Source: Clostridiales bacterium
GTDB taxonomy: Bacteria; Bacillota; Clostridia; Lachnospirales; CAG-274
DNA: 38,016 nt
NCBI GenBank assembly: GCA_021200955.1
Contig: JAJQFU010000136.1
Location: forward strand, 1-38,016
Direction of reading: 5' to 3'
In this document: positions 14,314 to 22,932 of the stretch, one piece after another
Numbering within the stretch: position 1 is the first letter of the stretch
Layout: every line of letters starts with the position of its first letter
The notes under the pieces: generated by a model
Seen by the model: the letters and a program-made list of their open reading frames with translations, nothing else
Database searches by the model: none
What the model was told of the DNA's origin: nothing
Translations under genes and position numbers: made by a program

Positions 14314-14341
14314 ATTATAACACACATAAAAAATTTTTCAA
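14314..14341 (-). promoter_or_regulatory. Promoter reading into the fprA leader
   Basis: On the minus strand TTGAAA (14341-14336) and TATAAT (14319-14314) are 16 bases apart, placing the start near 14307, directly before the structured leader. This makes fprA a transcription unit separate from mutS2. The remaining bases up to 14418 are AT-rich and show only weak hairpins. Confidence 0.72.
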
Positions 14342-14418
14342 TCGGAAACGCGGAAATTTTTGAAAATTTCTTTTTTTACCATAAAACCTTTGAGTTTTGA
14401 TATATTTTTTAAGCTTAT

Positions 14419-16791
14419 TTATAAAGTTACTACAGTGATACCGGAGTCGCCTTCGCCGTATTCACCGAGACGATAGCTTTTTACTCCCGAATGACCCTTC
14501 AAATAATCGTGAACGGCTTTTCTCAAAACACCTGTGCCTTTGCCATGAATAATATTTACGGGGCTGACATTGGCTAACATTGCTCCGTCAAGATATTTAT
14601 CAAGCTTTTCAATAGCTTCATAAACGCTTAAGCCCCTTAAGTCAACCTCTGTTGAAATGCTTCTTGCGTTGTTCATTCTGACCTTTGCACTGTAAATACC
14701 CTTTGTGTTGGAATAATCCGCTTCCTTGGTTTCAGCCTGTGAAAGCCGCTTAATGTTTGTCTTGATTTTCATTATGCCGGCTTGAACGTAAAGGTCGCCG
14801 TTGCTGTCGGGAATAGTAACAACAGACCCTTCAGTACCAATATCGTCAATGAAAACTCTGTCTCCTGTTTTAAGGTTTTTAAGCTCGATACTCTTTTTCT
14901 TCTTCTTAGGGCTTTTCTTAGTAAGCCTTTCGTCGGCTTTATTAAGGCTTTCCTTAAGGCTTCGTCTCTTTTCTTCAAGTCTCTTGTCGTTGCCCTCTTT
15001 TGCAAGCTTCCTCATATCCTTAATTATTTTGTCGCTTTCGTCCTTGGCGTCGGATAAAATTCTTCTTGCGTCCTCATTAGCCCTTTGAATAATCTTTTCC
15101 TTACGTTCCTTAAGCTTTTCGTTCTGCTCTTTAATTTCGGCTCTGAGCTTCTCCGCTTCCTTCCTGTAGGCTTCAGCTCTTTCTCTTTCAAGCTGTGACT
15201 CTCTTTTGCCTGTTTCAAGCTCCAAAATAACGTCCTCTAATTTAACGTTTTCGTGAGAAAGCGTTTCTCTTGCGGCTGATATAATAAATTCCGGCAGCCC
15301 CAGCTTTTTTGAAATTGCAAAGGCGTTTGACTTACCCGGTATACCTATCATAAGGCGGTAGGTGGGGCTTAAGGTATCTACGTCAAACTCGCAGGAGGCG
15401 TTTTCAACCCCCTCTTCCGTTACGGCAAAAAGCTTAAGCTCGCTGTAGTGAGTGGTGACGGCGGTTCTGACCTTCATATTGTGAAGATATTTTATTATGG
15501 AAACTGCCAAAGCAGCCCCTTCTGTAGGGTCTGTGCCTGCGCCTAACTCGTCTATAAGGACGAGAGATCTGTCATTGACCTGTGAAATGATGTCAACTAT
15601 ATTTGTCATATGTGAAGAAAAGGTGCTGAGAGACTGTTCAATGCTCTGTTCGTCACCTATATCCGCAAAAATTTCTTCAAAAACACCTAATTCCGAGCCG
15701 TCAAAAGCCGGAATATGAAGCCCTGCCTGACCCATCAGCGAAAACAAGCCCAGTGGTTTAAGAGCTACGGTTTTTCCCCCTGTGTTAGGGCCCGTAATAA
15801 GAAGAATGTTAAAATCCTTTCCTATTCGAATATCCGTAGGCACAACCTTGTTTTTGTCTATCAAGGGGTGTCTTGCTCTTTTAAGGTTAATAACTCTGTT
15901 ATCGTTAAATATAGGTCTTGAGCCTTCCATACTTAAGGAAAGCTCGCCTTTTGCGAAAACAAAGTCCAAATGAACCAAAATTTTACTGTTTTCTCTTATA
16001 ATTCCGCTTTGCTCATAAACCCCCTGAGTAAGCTTTTCAAGAATTTTCTCTATTTCCTCTTTTTCCTTAAGCTTAAGAGCCGCAATTCTGTTGTTTGCTT
16101 CAACTACGGAAGCCGGTTCCATAAAGACAGTAGCCCCTGTGGAAGAACGGTCATGAAGTATGCCCTTAAAGCTTGAAACATACTCCTGCTTTACGGGAAC
16201 GCAAAATCTGTCATTTCTGATAGTAATAACAGGGTTTTGAAGCATAGTCTTTGCACTTTGTGAATGAATAATGGCGTTTAAGCTTTCTCTTATTTTATCG
16301 TTTGCGCTTCTTATAGACTGCCTTATACTGAAAAGCTCTTTGCTGGCAAGATCCGAAACCTCAGCTTCTGAAACAATCTTTCTGTTTATATCCGCTTCAA
16401 GTTCGGGAACAGGTATAATTCCCTCGAAATATGAGCCCAAAACATCAAGACTGTCTCTTTTGTTGTCGCTTTCTCCGTAAAGCTTGGCTTCGGCGCAGGT
16501 TCTCAAAAAATCCGCCACGTTTAAAAGATCTCTGAGGGAAAGTATTCCCCCTGCTTCGGCTCTTTTTAAAACACCGCTTAAGTCTCTTAAGCCCCCTAAG
16601 GGCAGTCTGCCCCTTTTAAGAATAACCGCCGCCGCTTCGGTGGTTTCGTTTTGGTTTAAATTAATTTGATTTATTTCCGTATAAGGCTTAAGCCCCCGGG
16701 CAAGCTCCTTAGCCATAGGCGAGGTGCATTTCTCCGAGAGCCTTTCGCATATTTTATTAAATTCAAGGGTGTATAAAACCTTGGTGTTCAT
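14419..16791 (-). CDS. mutS2: MutS2 ATPase/endonuclease with Smr domain
   Basis: A 790-residue MutS2 protein. It has the MutS core and clamp helices (residues 1-300), the ATPase with Walker A TGPNTGGKTVAL at about 333-344 and Walker B LVLIDELGAGTDPTEGAAL, a long charged coiled coil (about 515-630) and a C-terminal Smr nuclease domain with VDLRGLSVYEA and IHGKGTGVLRKAV. MutS2 proteins suppress homologous recombination or, in B. subtilis, rescue collided ribosomes; they lack the mismatch-recognition domain of MutS. The ATG lies only 6 bases after the mreB-like stop and lacks a strong nearby ribosome site, which suggests coupling to the upstream gene. Confidence 0.95.
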   Translation of the reverse strand: MNTKVLYTLEFNKICERLSEKCTSPMAKELARGLKPYTEINQINLNQNETTEAAAVILKRGRLPLGGLRDLSGVLKRAEAGGILSLRDLLNVADFLRTCAEAKLYGESDNKRDSLDVLGSYFEGIIPVPELEADINRKIVSEAEVSDLASKELFSIRQSIRSANDKIRESLNAIIHSQSAKTMLQNPVITIRNDRFCVPVKQEYVSSFKGILHDRSSTGATVFMEPASVVEANNRIAALKLKEKEEIEKILEKLTQGVYEQSGIIRENSKILVHLDFVFAKGELSLSMEGSRPIFNDNRVINLKRARHPLIDKNKVVPTDIRIGKDFNILLITGPNTGGKTVALKPLGLFSLMGQAGLHIPAFDGSELGVFEEIFADIGDEQSIEQSLSTFSSHMTNIVDIISQVNDRSLVLIDELGAGTDPTEGAALAVSIIKYLHNMKVRTAVTTHYSELKLFAVTEEGVENASCEFDVDTLSPTYRLMIGIPGKSNAFAISKKLGLPEFIISAARETLSHENVKLEDVILELETGKRESQLERERAEAYRKEAEKLRAEIKEQNEKLKERKEKIIQRANEDARRILSDAKDESDKIIKDMRKLAKEGNDKRLEEKRRSLKESLNKADERLTKKSPKKKKKSIELKNLKTGDRVFIDDIGTEGSVVTIPDSNGDLYVQAGIMKIKTNIKRLSQAETKEADYSNTKGIYSAKVRMNNARSISTEVDLRGLSVYEAIEKLDKYLDGAMLANVSPVNIIHGKGTGVLRKAVHDYLKGHSGVKSYRLGEYGEGDSGITVVTL

Positions 16792-16797
16792 ATTTGT

Positions 16798-17817
16798 TTA
16801 CCACAGCCTCCAACGCTTCTTTTTCGTTTTCTTATCTGACATAAATTCGATATATTTTCCCGTACCTATAGCTACACAGCTGACAGGATCCTCCGCTCCG
16901 TAAAAAGCCTTTATGCCCGTTTCCTTGGTTATAAGCCTGTCAAGTCCGTAAATCATAGAGCCGCCGCCGGTAAGCATTATTCCCTTGTCGGAAATATCAG
17001 CCGAAAGCTCCGGAGGGGTCTGTTCCAAAACGTCCTTTATGGCGTCTGTAATAACAGAGGTGCATTCCTTTAGAGCTTCCATAATTTCCCCTGATGAAAC
17101 GGTTATAGTCTTGGGCAGTCCTGCCAAAAGATCCCTGCCCTTAACATCCATACAAATGTCCTCTTCTCTTGGGTAGGCTGTGCCTATAGTCATTTTAATC
17201 TGTTCGGCGGTTCTTTCGCCGACTAAAAGCTTGTGTTCAAAGCGCATATATTTGACAATAGCTTCGTCAAACCTGTCCCCTGCCATTTTCACGGAGTCGC
17301 TGACAACGGTTCCCCCTAAGGATATAACCGCTACGTCGCAGGTTCCGCCGCCTATGTCTACAACCATATTTCCGCTTGCCTTGCTTATGTCTACCCCGGC
17401 TCCTATAGCCGCCGCAATAGGCTCTTCTATAATATAAACCTCTCTTGCTCCGGCTTCACGTGTTGCGTCTTCAACAGCTCTTCTTTCAACCCCGGTGACC
17501 TTGCTGGGAACACAGACAGCAATTTTCGGACGGAGAAAAAACTTCTTTCCCACAGATTTATTAATGAAGTATTTAAGCATTTTTTCGGTTATGTCATAGT
17601 CGGAGATTACTCCGTCACGGAGAGGTCTTATAGCAACAATATTCCCCGGAGTACGCCCTAACATACGCCTTGCCTCTTCACCAACTGCCAAAACGCTTTT
17701 AGTGTTTTTGTCGATAGCCACAACGGAGGGTTCCTTTAAAACTATGCCGTAGCCCTTTACATATACGAGAACCGTAGCGGTTCCCAAATCTATTCCTATA
17801 TCCGAACCAAAAAACAT
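16798..17817 (-). CDS. mreB: MreB-family actin homologue
   Basis: A 339-residue MreB/Mbl-type protein that forms membrane-associated filaments directing lateral cell-wall synthesis. Nucleotide-binding motifs are present: DIGIDLGTATVLVYVKG (phosphate 1), VVDIGGGTCDVAVI (phosphate 2), and MLTGGGSMIYGLD (adenosine). The N-terminal MFFGSD is the short amphipathic region typical of Gram-positive MreB paralogues, and the C-terminus is very basic and aromatic (KKTKKKRWRLW), which may add membrane contact. No mreC or mreD adjoins it, so it may be a paralogue such as Mbl or MreBH rather than the main mreB. It lies 3 bases downstream of the CNNM-type gene and 6 upstream of mutS2. Confidence 0.9.
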   Translation of the reverse strand: MFFGSDIGIDLGTATVLVYVKGYGIVLKEPSVVAIDKNTKSVLAVGEEARRMLGRTPGNIVAIRPLRDGVISDYDITEKMLKYFINKSVGKKFFLRPKIAVCVPSKVTGVERRAVEDATREAGAREVYIIEEPIAAAIGAGVDISKASGNMVVDIGGGTCDVAVISLGGTVVSDSVKMAGDRFDEAIVKYMRFEHKLLVGERTAEQIKMTIGTAYPREEDICMDVKGRDLLAGLPKTITVSSGEIMEALKECTSVITDAIKDVLEQTPPELSADISDKGIMLTGGGSMIYGLDRLITKETGIKAFYGAEDPVSCVAIGTGKYIEFMSDKKTKKKRWRLW

Positions 17818-17820
17818 TGT

Positions 17821-19086
17821 TTAATCTCCTTCTGCTGCGGACTTCTTCACTCTCAGCCTTTCAATTCTGTTTTTGTCTGTCTTTTCTATAATAAATGTAT
17901 AGTCTCCGTCCGGTATGACCTCTCCCTCTTTGGGAAAACGTCCCGCTGCGCCGGAAACATAGCCCCCTATTGAGTCAAAGTCTTCGTCGTCAAACTCTGA
18001 GCCTATTGTTTCGTTTACATCATCTATTTTTGCATTTCCCAAAATAACATATTCGCCTTCGGAGACTTCTGTTATTTCTTCAAAATGCTCATTGTTGTCG
18101 TCTGAAATTTCTCCTACGATTTCTTCCAAAATATCCTCAAGGGTAACAATTCCCGATGTTCCGCCGTATTCGTCCAAAACTATGGCAAGAGAAATTTTTT
18201 CCTTTCTCATTACAGCCAAAAGATCCTTTGAGGGCTTTGACTCATAAGTAAAATAAGGCTCCTTCATCAGCTTTTTAATGCTGAATTTTTCGCTTTCGGG
18301 CATAAAATATATATCCTTAACGGATAATATACCCACTATGTTGTCTGCGGTGTTTTCATATACCGGCATTCTTGTAAATTTATTCTGTTTATAAACCTTT
18401 TCAACATATTCTCTGTCGGCGTCGATAGGCACAGCCACCATATCAACTCTGGGAATCATAACGTCTCTTGCGTCGCAGTCTCCGAAGTCAACTATATTGC
18501 TGAGCATTTCCTTTTCGTCGTGCTCAATTATGCCCTCTTCGTGGCTGACATTCACCATTGAAATAAGATCCGCTTCGGTTACCGCCGGGGCTTCTTCGGT
18601 GTTTTTGCCTGTAAGCAAGCCTATAACAAAGCCCGTAACGATATTCAGGGCATAAATAACAGGTGTTAAAACAACCATACAGGCATAAATGGGTTTGCTG
18701 ACTGCGGCGGCGACCTTTTCGCTGTTGGCGGCTGCCAAGTTTTTAGGGGTAATCTCGCCGAAAACAAGAACTATTACAGTAACTATACCTGTTGCTATGC
18801 CTACGCCGCTGCTGCCGAAAAGCCTTGTGGCGATTGAAGTAGACATGGAGGTTGCCAAAATGTTTACGATATTGTTGCCTATTAAAATAGCGGTTAAAAG
18901 CTTGCTTCTGTTGTCGAGAAGCTTTTCGACTATTTCGGAATTTTTAACTCCGTTGTCAATCATACTTCTGAGCTTAACCTTGCTTATTGAAGTAAGAGCC
19001 GTCTCAGATGAAGAGAAAAACGCCGATAATGAAAAAAGAACAATAAGTATAATATACTCTATTAGTTCCACATGACTGTCGTCCAA
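17821..19086 (-). CDS. CNNM/CorC-HlyC family membrane protein, TTG start
   Basis: The 421-residue product has an N-terminal DUF21/CNNM membrane domain (about 1-180, with SSSETALTSISKVKLR and GEITPKNLAA), a pair of CBS domains (about 200-325, MIPRVDMVAVP and LDEYGGTSGIVTLEDILEEIVG) and a C-terminal CorC/HlyC domain. Members are linked to magnesium or cobalt efflux and homeostasis; older labels such as hemolysin are misleading. TTG at 19086 was chosen because AGGAGA lies 9 bases upstream, whereas the in-frame GTG at 19095 touches that site. It appears to be the first gene of a unit with mreB and mutS2. I see no clear minus-strand promoter in 19087-19281, only an imperfect CCTCA/TGAGG inverted repeat near 19117-19135. 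Confidence 0.9.
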   Translation of the reverse strand: MDDSHVELIEYIILIVLFSLSAFFSSSETALTSISKVKLRSMIDNGVKNSEIVEKLLDNRSKLLTAILIGNNIVNILATSMSTSIATRLFGSSGVGIATGIVTVIVLVFGEITPKNLAAANSEKVAAAVSKPIYACMVVLTPVIYALNIVTGFVIGLLTGKNTEEAPAVTEADLISMVNVSHEEGIIEHDEKEMLSNIVDFGDCDARDVMIPRVDMVAVPIDADREYVEKVYKQNKFTRMPVYENTADNIVGILSVKDIYFMPESEKFSIKKLMKEPYFTYESKPSKDLLAVMRKEKISLAIVLDEYGGTSGIVTLEDILEEIVGEISDDNNEHFEEITEVSEGEYVILGNAKIDDVNETIGSEFDDEDFDSIGGYVSGAAGRFPKEGEVIPDGDYTFIIEKTDKNRIERLRVKKSAAEGD

Positions 19087-19281
19087 AAAAATCACTCTCC
19101 TAAAACTTTAAGTCTCACCTCACAGGACTTATGAGGCAGACATATATAAAAAATGTCAATCATTTTTAATTATATCACTTATAAAAGTGCATTTCAATAT
19201 TTTTTATAAAAAATCCATATAAAAATAAATTTCGATATTTGTGTTTTTGAAAATTTCTCGTCAAAAATCATATTTTTCTCA

Positions 19282-19310
19282 TTGACAAAGCAATATGAGG
19301 GTGATACAAT
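19282..19310 (+). promoter_or_regulatory. Promoter of rfbB-rfbD
   Basis: TTGACA (19282-19287) and TACAAT (19305-19310) are 17 bases apart. Transcription from about 19317 leaves a leader of roughly 145 AT-rich bases before rfbB, in which I see no strong terminator, riboswitch or JUMPstart-like element. The divergent gap 19087-19461 otherwise holds nothing recognisable. Confidence 0.82.
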
Positions 19311-19461
19311 CATATTATTAAGCGGTTTTTGCTGATGTAAAATGCGCTGAAAAAAGGCTTAAAAATCATAGATTTGATAATTGTAAATAAATATTTGGCA
19401 CTGATTGAAAAATAATAAAAATTAATCAGGCTGATTTATAGTTAAAAAAAAGGATAAGATT

Positions 19462-20481
19462 ATGACAATAATTGTTACAGGAGGAGCAGGCTTTATAGGC
19501 AGCAACTTTATATTCCATATGCTTAAGGCATACCCCGGCTATAGGATCATTTGTTTGGACAAGCTGACCTATGCGGGAAATTTATCTACCCTTGAGCCTG
19601 TTATGGATAAGCCGAACTTCAGATTTGTTAAAGCGGATATTTGCGACAGAGAAGCTGTTTATAAGCTTTTCGAAGAGGAAAAGCCCGATATGGTTGTGAA
19701 TTTCGCTGCGGAAAGCCACGTTGACCGCTCTATTGAAGACCCGGGGATATTCTTACAGACAAATATTATAGGTACAAGCGTTCTTATGGATGCCTGCCGT
19801 AAATACGGAATTAAGCGTTATCACCAGGTTTCAACCGACGAGGTTTACGGAGATTTGCCTCTTGACCGCCCCGACCTGTTTTTTACGGAAGAAACCCCTA
19901 TTCATACAAGCAGCCCCTACAGCAGCTCAAAGGCTTCAGCGGATCTTTTGGTTTTGGCATATTACAGAACCTACGGTCTGCCCGTAAGTATAAGCCGCTG
20001 TTCAAATAACTACGGGCCATATCACTTCCCCGAAAAGCTTATCCCCCTTATGATAGCCAACGCTTTAAACGATAAGCCTTTGCCTGTTTACGGAGAGGGT
20101 TTAAATGTCCGCGACTGGCTTTACGTTGAGGATCACTGCCGGGCTATTGACCTTATTATTCATAAAGGCAGAGTGGGAGAGGTTTATAACGTAGGCGGTC
20201 ATAATGAAATGAAAAATATCGATATAGTTAAGATTATATGCAGGGAGCTTAACAAGCCCGAAAGCCTTATAACATTCGTTACCGACAGAAAAGGTCATGA
20301 TATGCGCTATGCAATCGACCCCACAAAAATTCACAATGAATTAGGGTGGCTTCCCGAAACGAAGTTTGCAGACGGAATTAAAAAGACAATTAAGTGGTAT
20401 TTGGAAAACCGCCAATGGTGGGAGACTATCATCAGCGGCGAATATCAAAACTACTATGAAAAGATGTACGGAGACAGATAA
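19462..20481 (+). CDS. rfbB: dTDP-glucose 4,6-dehydratase
   Basis: RfbB/RmlB converts dTDP-glucose to dTDP-4-keto-6-deoxyglucose, the branch point for dTDP-L-rhamnose. The 339-residue SDR enzyme has the NAD motif GGAGFIGSNF, FAAESHVDRSI, the catalytic VSTDEVYGDL and the YSSSK (Tyr-xxx-Lys) pair, all intact. AAGGA lies before the ATG. It is followed after one base by rfbD. The other two genes of the rhamnose pathway, rfbA and a canonical rfbC, are not beside it; an RmlC-type gene occurs at 25708 in the next operon. Confidence 0.95.
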   Translation: MTIIVTGGAGFIGSNFIFHMLKAYPGYRIICLDKLTYAGNLSTLEPVMDKPNFRFVKADICDREAVYKLFEEEKPDMVVNFAAESHVDRSIEDPGIFLQTNIIGTSVLMDACRKYGIKRYHQVSTDEVYGDLPLDRPDLFFTEETPIHTSSPYSSSKASADLLVLAYYRTYGLPVSISRCSNNYGPYHFPEKLIPLMIANALNDKPLPVYGEGLNVRDWLYVEDHCRAIDLIIHKGRVGEVYNVGGHNEMKNIDIVKIICRELNKPESLITFVTDRKGHDMRYAIDPTKIHNELGWLPETKFADGIKKTIKWYLENRQWWETIISGEYQNYYEKMYGDR

Positions 20482-20482
20482 A

Positions 20483-21397
20483 ATGAAATTTTTTGTAACA
20501 GGCGTCAACGGTCAGCTGGGTCACGACGTAATAAACGAACTGAATAAAAGAAGCTATGACTGTGTAGGTTCGGATGTTTCCGAAAGCTACAGCGGAGCAG
20601 CCGACGGCAGCTTTGTAACGGCTGCACCCTATGTTAAGCTTGACATAACCGACAGCGAAGCCGTTGAAAAGGTGATTGCTGAGGCTGAGCCCGACGTTGT
20701 TGTTCACTGCGCAGCATGGACAGCTGTGGATATGGCTGAGGACGATGACAAGGTAAGCCTTGTTCGTGCTGTCAACGCCGAAGGAACCCAAAATATAGCA
20801 AATGTCTGCAAAAAGATTGACTGCAAAATGATATATTTAAGCACAGACTATGTTTTTGACGGTCAGGGAACAGACCCTTGGCAGCCCGACTGTAAGGACT
20901 ATAAGCCCTTAAATGTCTACGGTCAGACTAAGCTTGAGGGGGAGCTTGCGGTAAGCAGCACCCTTGACAAATATTTTATTGTTAGAATTGCATGGGTTTT
21001 CGGAGCCAACGGCAAAAATTTTATTAAAACAATGCTGAATGTAGGCAAAACACACGACACTGTTAAGGTGGTTAATGACCAAATAGGCACGCCCACCTAC
21101 ACATATGACCTTGCAAGGCTTCTGGTTGATATGGCTGAAACGGAAAAATACGGCTATTATCACGCCACAAACGAAGGCGGCTATATAAGCTGGTATGACT
21201 TTACTAAAGAAATATATAAACAGGCAGGCTATAAAACCAATGTTATTCCTGTAACAACAGAGAAATATGGTATTTCAAAGGCTAAAAGGCCTTTTAACAG
21301 CCGTCTTGACAAAACAAAACTCATTGAAAACGGCTTTAAGCCTCTGCCGACCTGGCAGAACGCTCTCAGCAGATATTTAAAGGAAATTGACTATTAG
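20483..21397 (+). CDS. rfbD: dTDP-4-dehydrorhamnose reductase
   Basis: RfbD/RmlD reduces dTDP-4-keto-L-rhamnose to dTDP-L-rhamnose with NAD(P)H. The 304-residue protein shows the cofactor motif GVNGQLGHDV, HCAAWTAVDMAE, LSTDYVFDG and the catalytic YGQTK, followed by NDQIGTPTYTYDLA, all typical. ATG at 20483 begins one base after the rfbB stop, with GGAG about 10 bases upstream inside rfbB. A G-rich terminator follows at 21412-21445, so rfbB-rfbD form a two-gene unit. Confidence 0.93.
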   Translation: MKFFVTGVNGQLGHDVINELNKRSYDCVGSDVSESYSGAADGSFVTAAPYVKLDITDSEAVEKVIAEAEPDVVVHCAAWTAVDMAEDDDKVSLVRAVNAEGTQNIANVCKKIDCKMIYLSTDYVFDGQGTDPWQPDCKDYKPLNVYGQTKLEGELAVSSTLDKYFIVRIAWVFGANGKNFIKTMLNVGKTHDTVKVVNDQIGTPTYTYDLARLLVDMAETEKYGYYHATNEGGYISWYDFTKEIYKQAGYKTNVIPVTTEKYGISKAKRPFNSRLDKTKLIENGFKPLPTWQNALSRYLKEIDY

Positions 21398-21411
21398 GTA
21401 AAGCATATATT

Positions 21412-21445
21412 CCCTCTCGAAAATTATTTCGGGGGGGGTCTTTTT
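21412..21445 (+). terminator. Intrinsic terminator after rfbD, with an eight-G tract
   Basis: CCCTCTCGAAA (21412-21422) pairs with TTTCGGGGGGG (21427-21437), eleven pairs including two G-T wobbles, loop ATTA, then TC and five T. The 3' arm includes a run of eight G (21431-21438). Confidence 0.75.
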
Positions 21446-21517
21446 AAAATAATAAAAAATAAACAATATTTTCGGTGCATAAAAGTGCATAAAAAATGAA
21501 CAAAAAACTTATATATA

Positions 21518-21546
21518 TTGACAAAATGAATGTGCTGTATTATAAT
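21518..21546 (+). promoter_or_regulatory. Full-consensus promoter of the polysaccharide operon
   Basis: TTGACA (21518-21523), a 17-base spacer and TATAAT (21541-21546) match the sigma-A consensus at all twelve positions. The start would be near 21553, giving a leader of about 98 bases. All genes to the end of the window follow on the same strand with small gaps or overlaps, so this is the likely main promoter for about 16 kb. Confidence 0.88.
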
Positions 21547-21650
21547 AAAATAGTGTAGGTATATTTTATTATAATACATCTGCTTCATAAAAAATAAGCT
21601 AAGGTATTATTGATTAAAGCCGGGAAAAAACAGGAGGGCATTCTTGAATT

Positions 21651-22853
21651 ATGGATATTATAAATACAGATTATAAAGAAGCCTTGTTTGCTGTAATCAG
21701 AAGCGGTCTTTATAATGAGAGTCTTTCTCTTTCAGAAAATATTGATTTGGAAAAGCTTTTGAATTTTGCGGCGCATCAAAATCTGTTTCCCTTTGTTTTT
21801 CAAAGTCTTACTTTAATTAAGGGCTTTGAAAATACGCCTGTTTATAAAAAATATTTTCCGCAGTTTTTGGCTTCTTTTTCGGTTCAGGTAAGAAGAACCG
21901 AGGGCTTTCTCAAATTATATCCCGAATTTTCAAATAAGGGAATATACCCCGTTGTGGTTAAGGGTATTATTTGCAGACAGCTTTACGGAGAGCTTGCGGA
22001 GTGCCGTCCCTCCGGCGATGAAGACATATATGTAAAAAAGTCTGATTTTTCTGAAGCGGCAAAAATATTGGAGGAAAACGGCTTTATTGCCGAGAGAAGC
22101 GATATTACGGAAAAGCAGCTTGAAACACTGCATCATTTGGAGTTTGAAAGAAAAGATTTAATGATTGAGCTGCATTCTAATTTGATGGATTACAGAAGCG
22201 AGCTGAGGAAAAAAATGAACGGCTATTTTGCTTCTGCCGAAGAAAACGGAATATTTATAAAGCTGAGAGGCATTAAAATAAAAACCCTGAACCATACAGA
22301 TCATTTTCTTTATCTTATTTTTCATGCATTCAGTCACTTTATATTATCCGGAATGGGTATAAGACAAATGATTGATATATTGCTTTATTATGAAAAATAT
22401 AAGGCTGAAATAGATATGAAATATATTGAAAGGGCTCTCAGGGACACAAATTCAAACAGTTTTTTGTCTGATTTAATAAGAATAGGAAATAAATATTTGG
22501 GGCTTTCAATTGAGCCGCTGACTGAAGAAAAGAATGCCGAAGAGCTTTTAGATGATTTGCTTTGTATGGGAGTTTTCGGAAATTCGACAGATGCTCATAT
22601 AGCAGCCGGGCAGATGACATCTGCAGCCTTTTCAGGCGGGAGCACCCTGCTTAAAACCATTTTTCCCACAAGAGACTGGCTTTCGAGAAAATATCCCGAG
22701 CTTATTGAAAAGCCTTATCTGCTGCCTGTGTGTTGGGTTAAGCGTTTGGTTTTTTTCCTTAAATTCGGAAATGAGAAGGAAAGAATAAGCGAAAGTATGA
22801 CAGTAGGAAAAAGAAGAATAGCTCTCCTTAAAAAGTATGATATACTGCAGTAA
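21651..22853 (+). CDS. Nucleotidyltransferase-fold protein (NTP_transf_5-like)
   Basis: A 400-residue protein that looks like the uncharacterised nucleotidyltransferase family found at polysaccharide and lasso-peptide loci. The key region is VVVKGIICRQLYGELAECRPSGDEDIYV (about residues 104-131), where the Lys-Gly and the GDEDIYV acidic pair match the metal-binding strand of polymerase-beta-like transferases. The C-terminal two thirds are helical with HLEFERKDLMIELH, which adds another candidate acidic residue. Function is unknown; it may modify a sugar carrier or regulate the locus. It is the first gene after the consensus promoter and is followed by rfbF after 79 bases. Confidence 0.7.
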   Translation: MDIINTDYKEALFAVIRSGLYNESLSLSENIDLEKLLNFAAHQNLFPFVFQSLTLIKGFENTPVYKKYFPQFLASFSVQVRRTEGFLKLYPEFSNKGIYPVVVKGIICRQLYGELAECRPSGDEDIYVKKSDFSEAAKILEENGFIAERSDITEKQLETLHHLEFERKDLMIELHSNLMDYRSELRKKMNGYFASAEENGIFIKLRGIKIKTLNHTDHFLYLIFHAFSHFILSGMGIRQMIDILLYYEKYKAEIDMKYIERALRDTNSNSFLSDLIRIGNKYLGLSIEPLTEEKNAEELLDDLLCMGVFGNSTDAHIAAGQMTSAAFSGGSTLLKTIFPTRDWLSRKYPELIEKPYLLPVCWVKRLVFFLKFGNEKERISESMTVGKRRIALLKKYDILQ

Positions 22854-22932
22854 GGATTTTGGGAGACTGTTTGAAAAAATATATGAAAAACTCAGTTAGA
22901 AAATATTAAATCTAAATGATAGGAGCAGCTGT

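Noticed and set aside
14760..15220. Open frames overlapping the mutS2 coiled-coil region on both strands
   Set aside because: They are products of the charged, repetitive composition of mutS2 and lack ribosome sites or recognisable domains.
16798..17817. DnaK-like or StbA plasmid-partition actin instead of MreB
   Set aside because: The length, the FFGSDIGIDLGTA start and the motif spacing fit the chromosomal MreB/Mbl group.
19096..19160. Metal riboswitch upstream of the CNNM-type gene
   Set aside because: There is an inverted repeat CCTCA/TGAGG, but the region is too short and lacks the conserved motifs of the M-box or yybP-ykoY classes.
19311..19461. JUMPstart or LoaP-type antitermination element before rfbB
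   Set aside because: No ops-like motif or strong hairpin is present in the 145-base leader.
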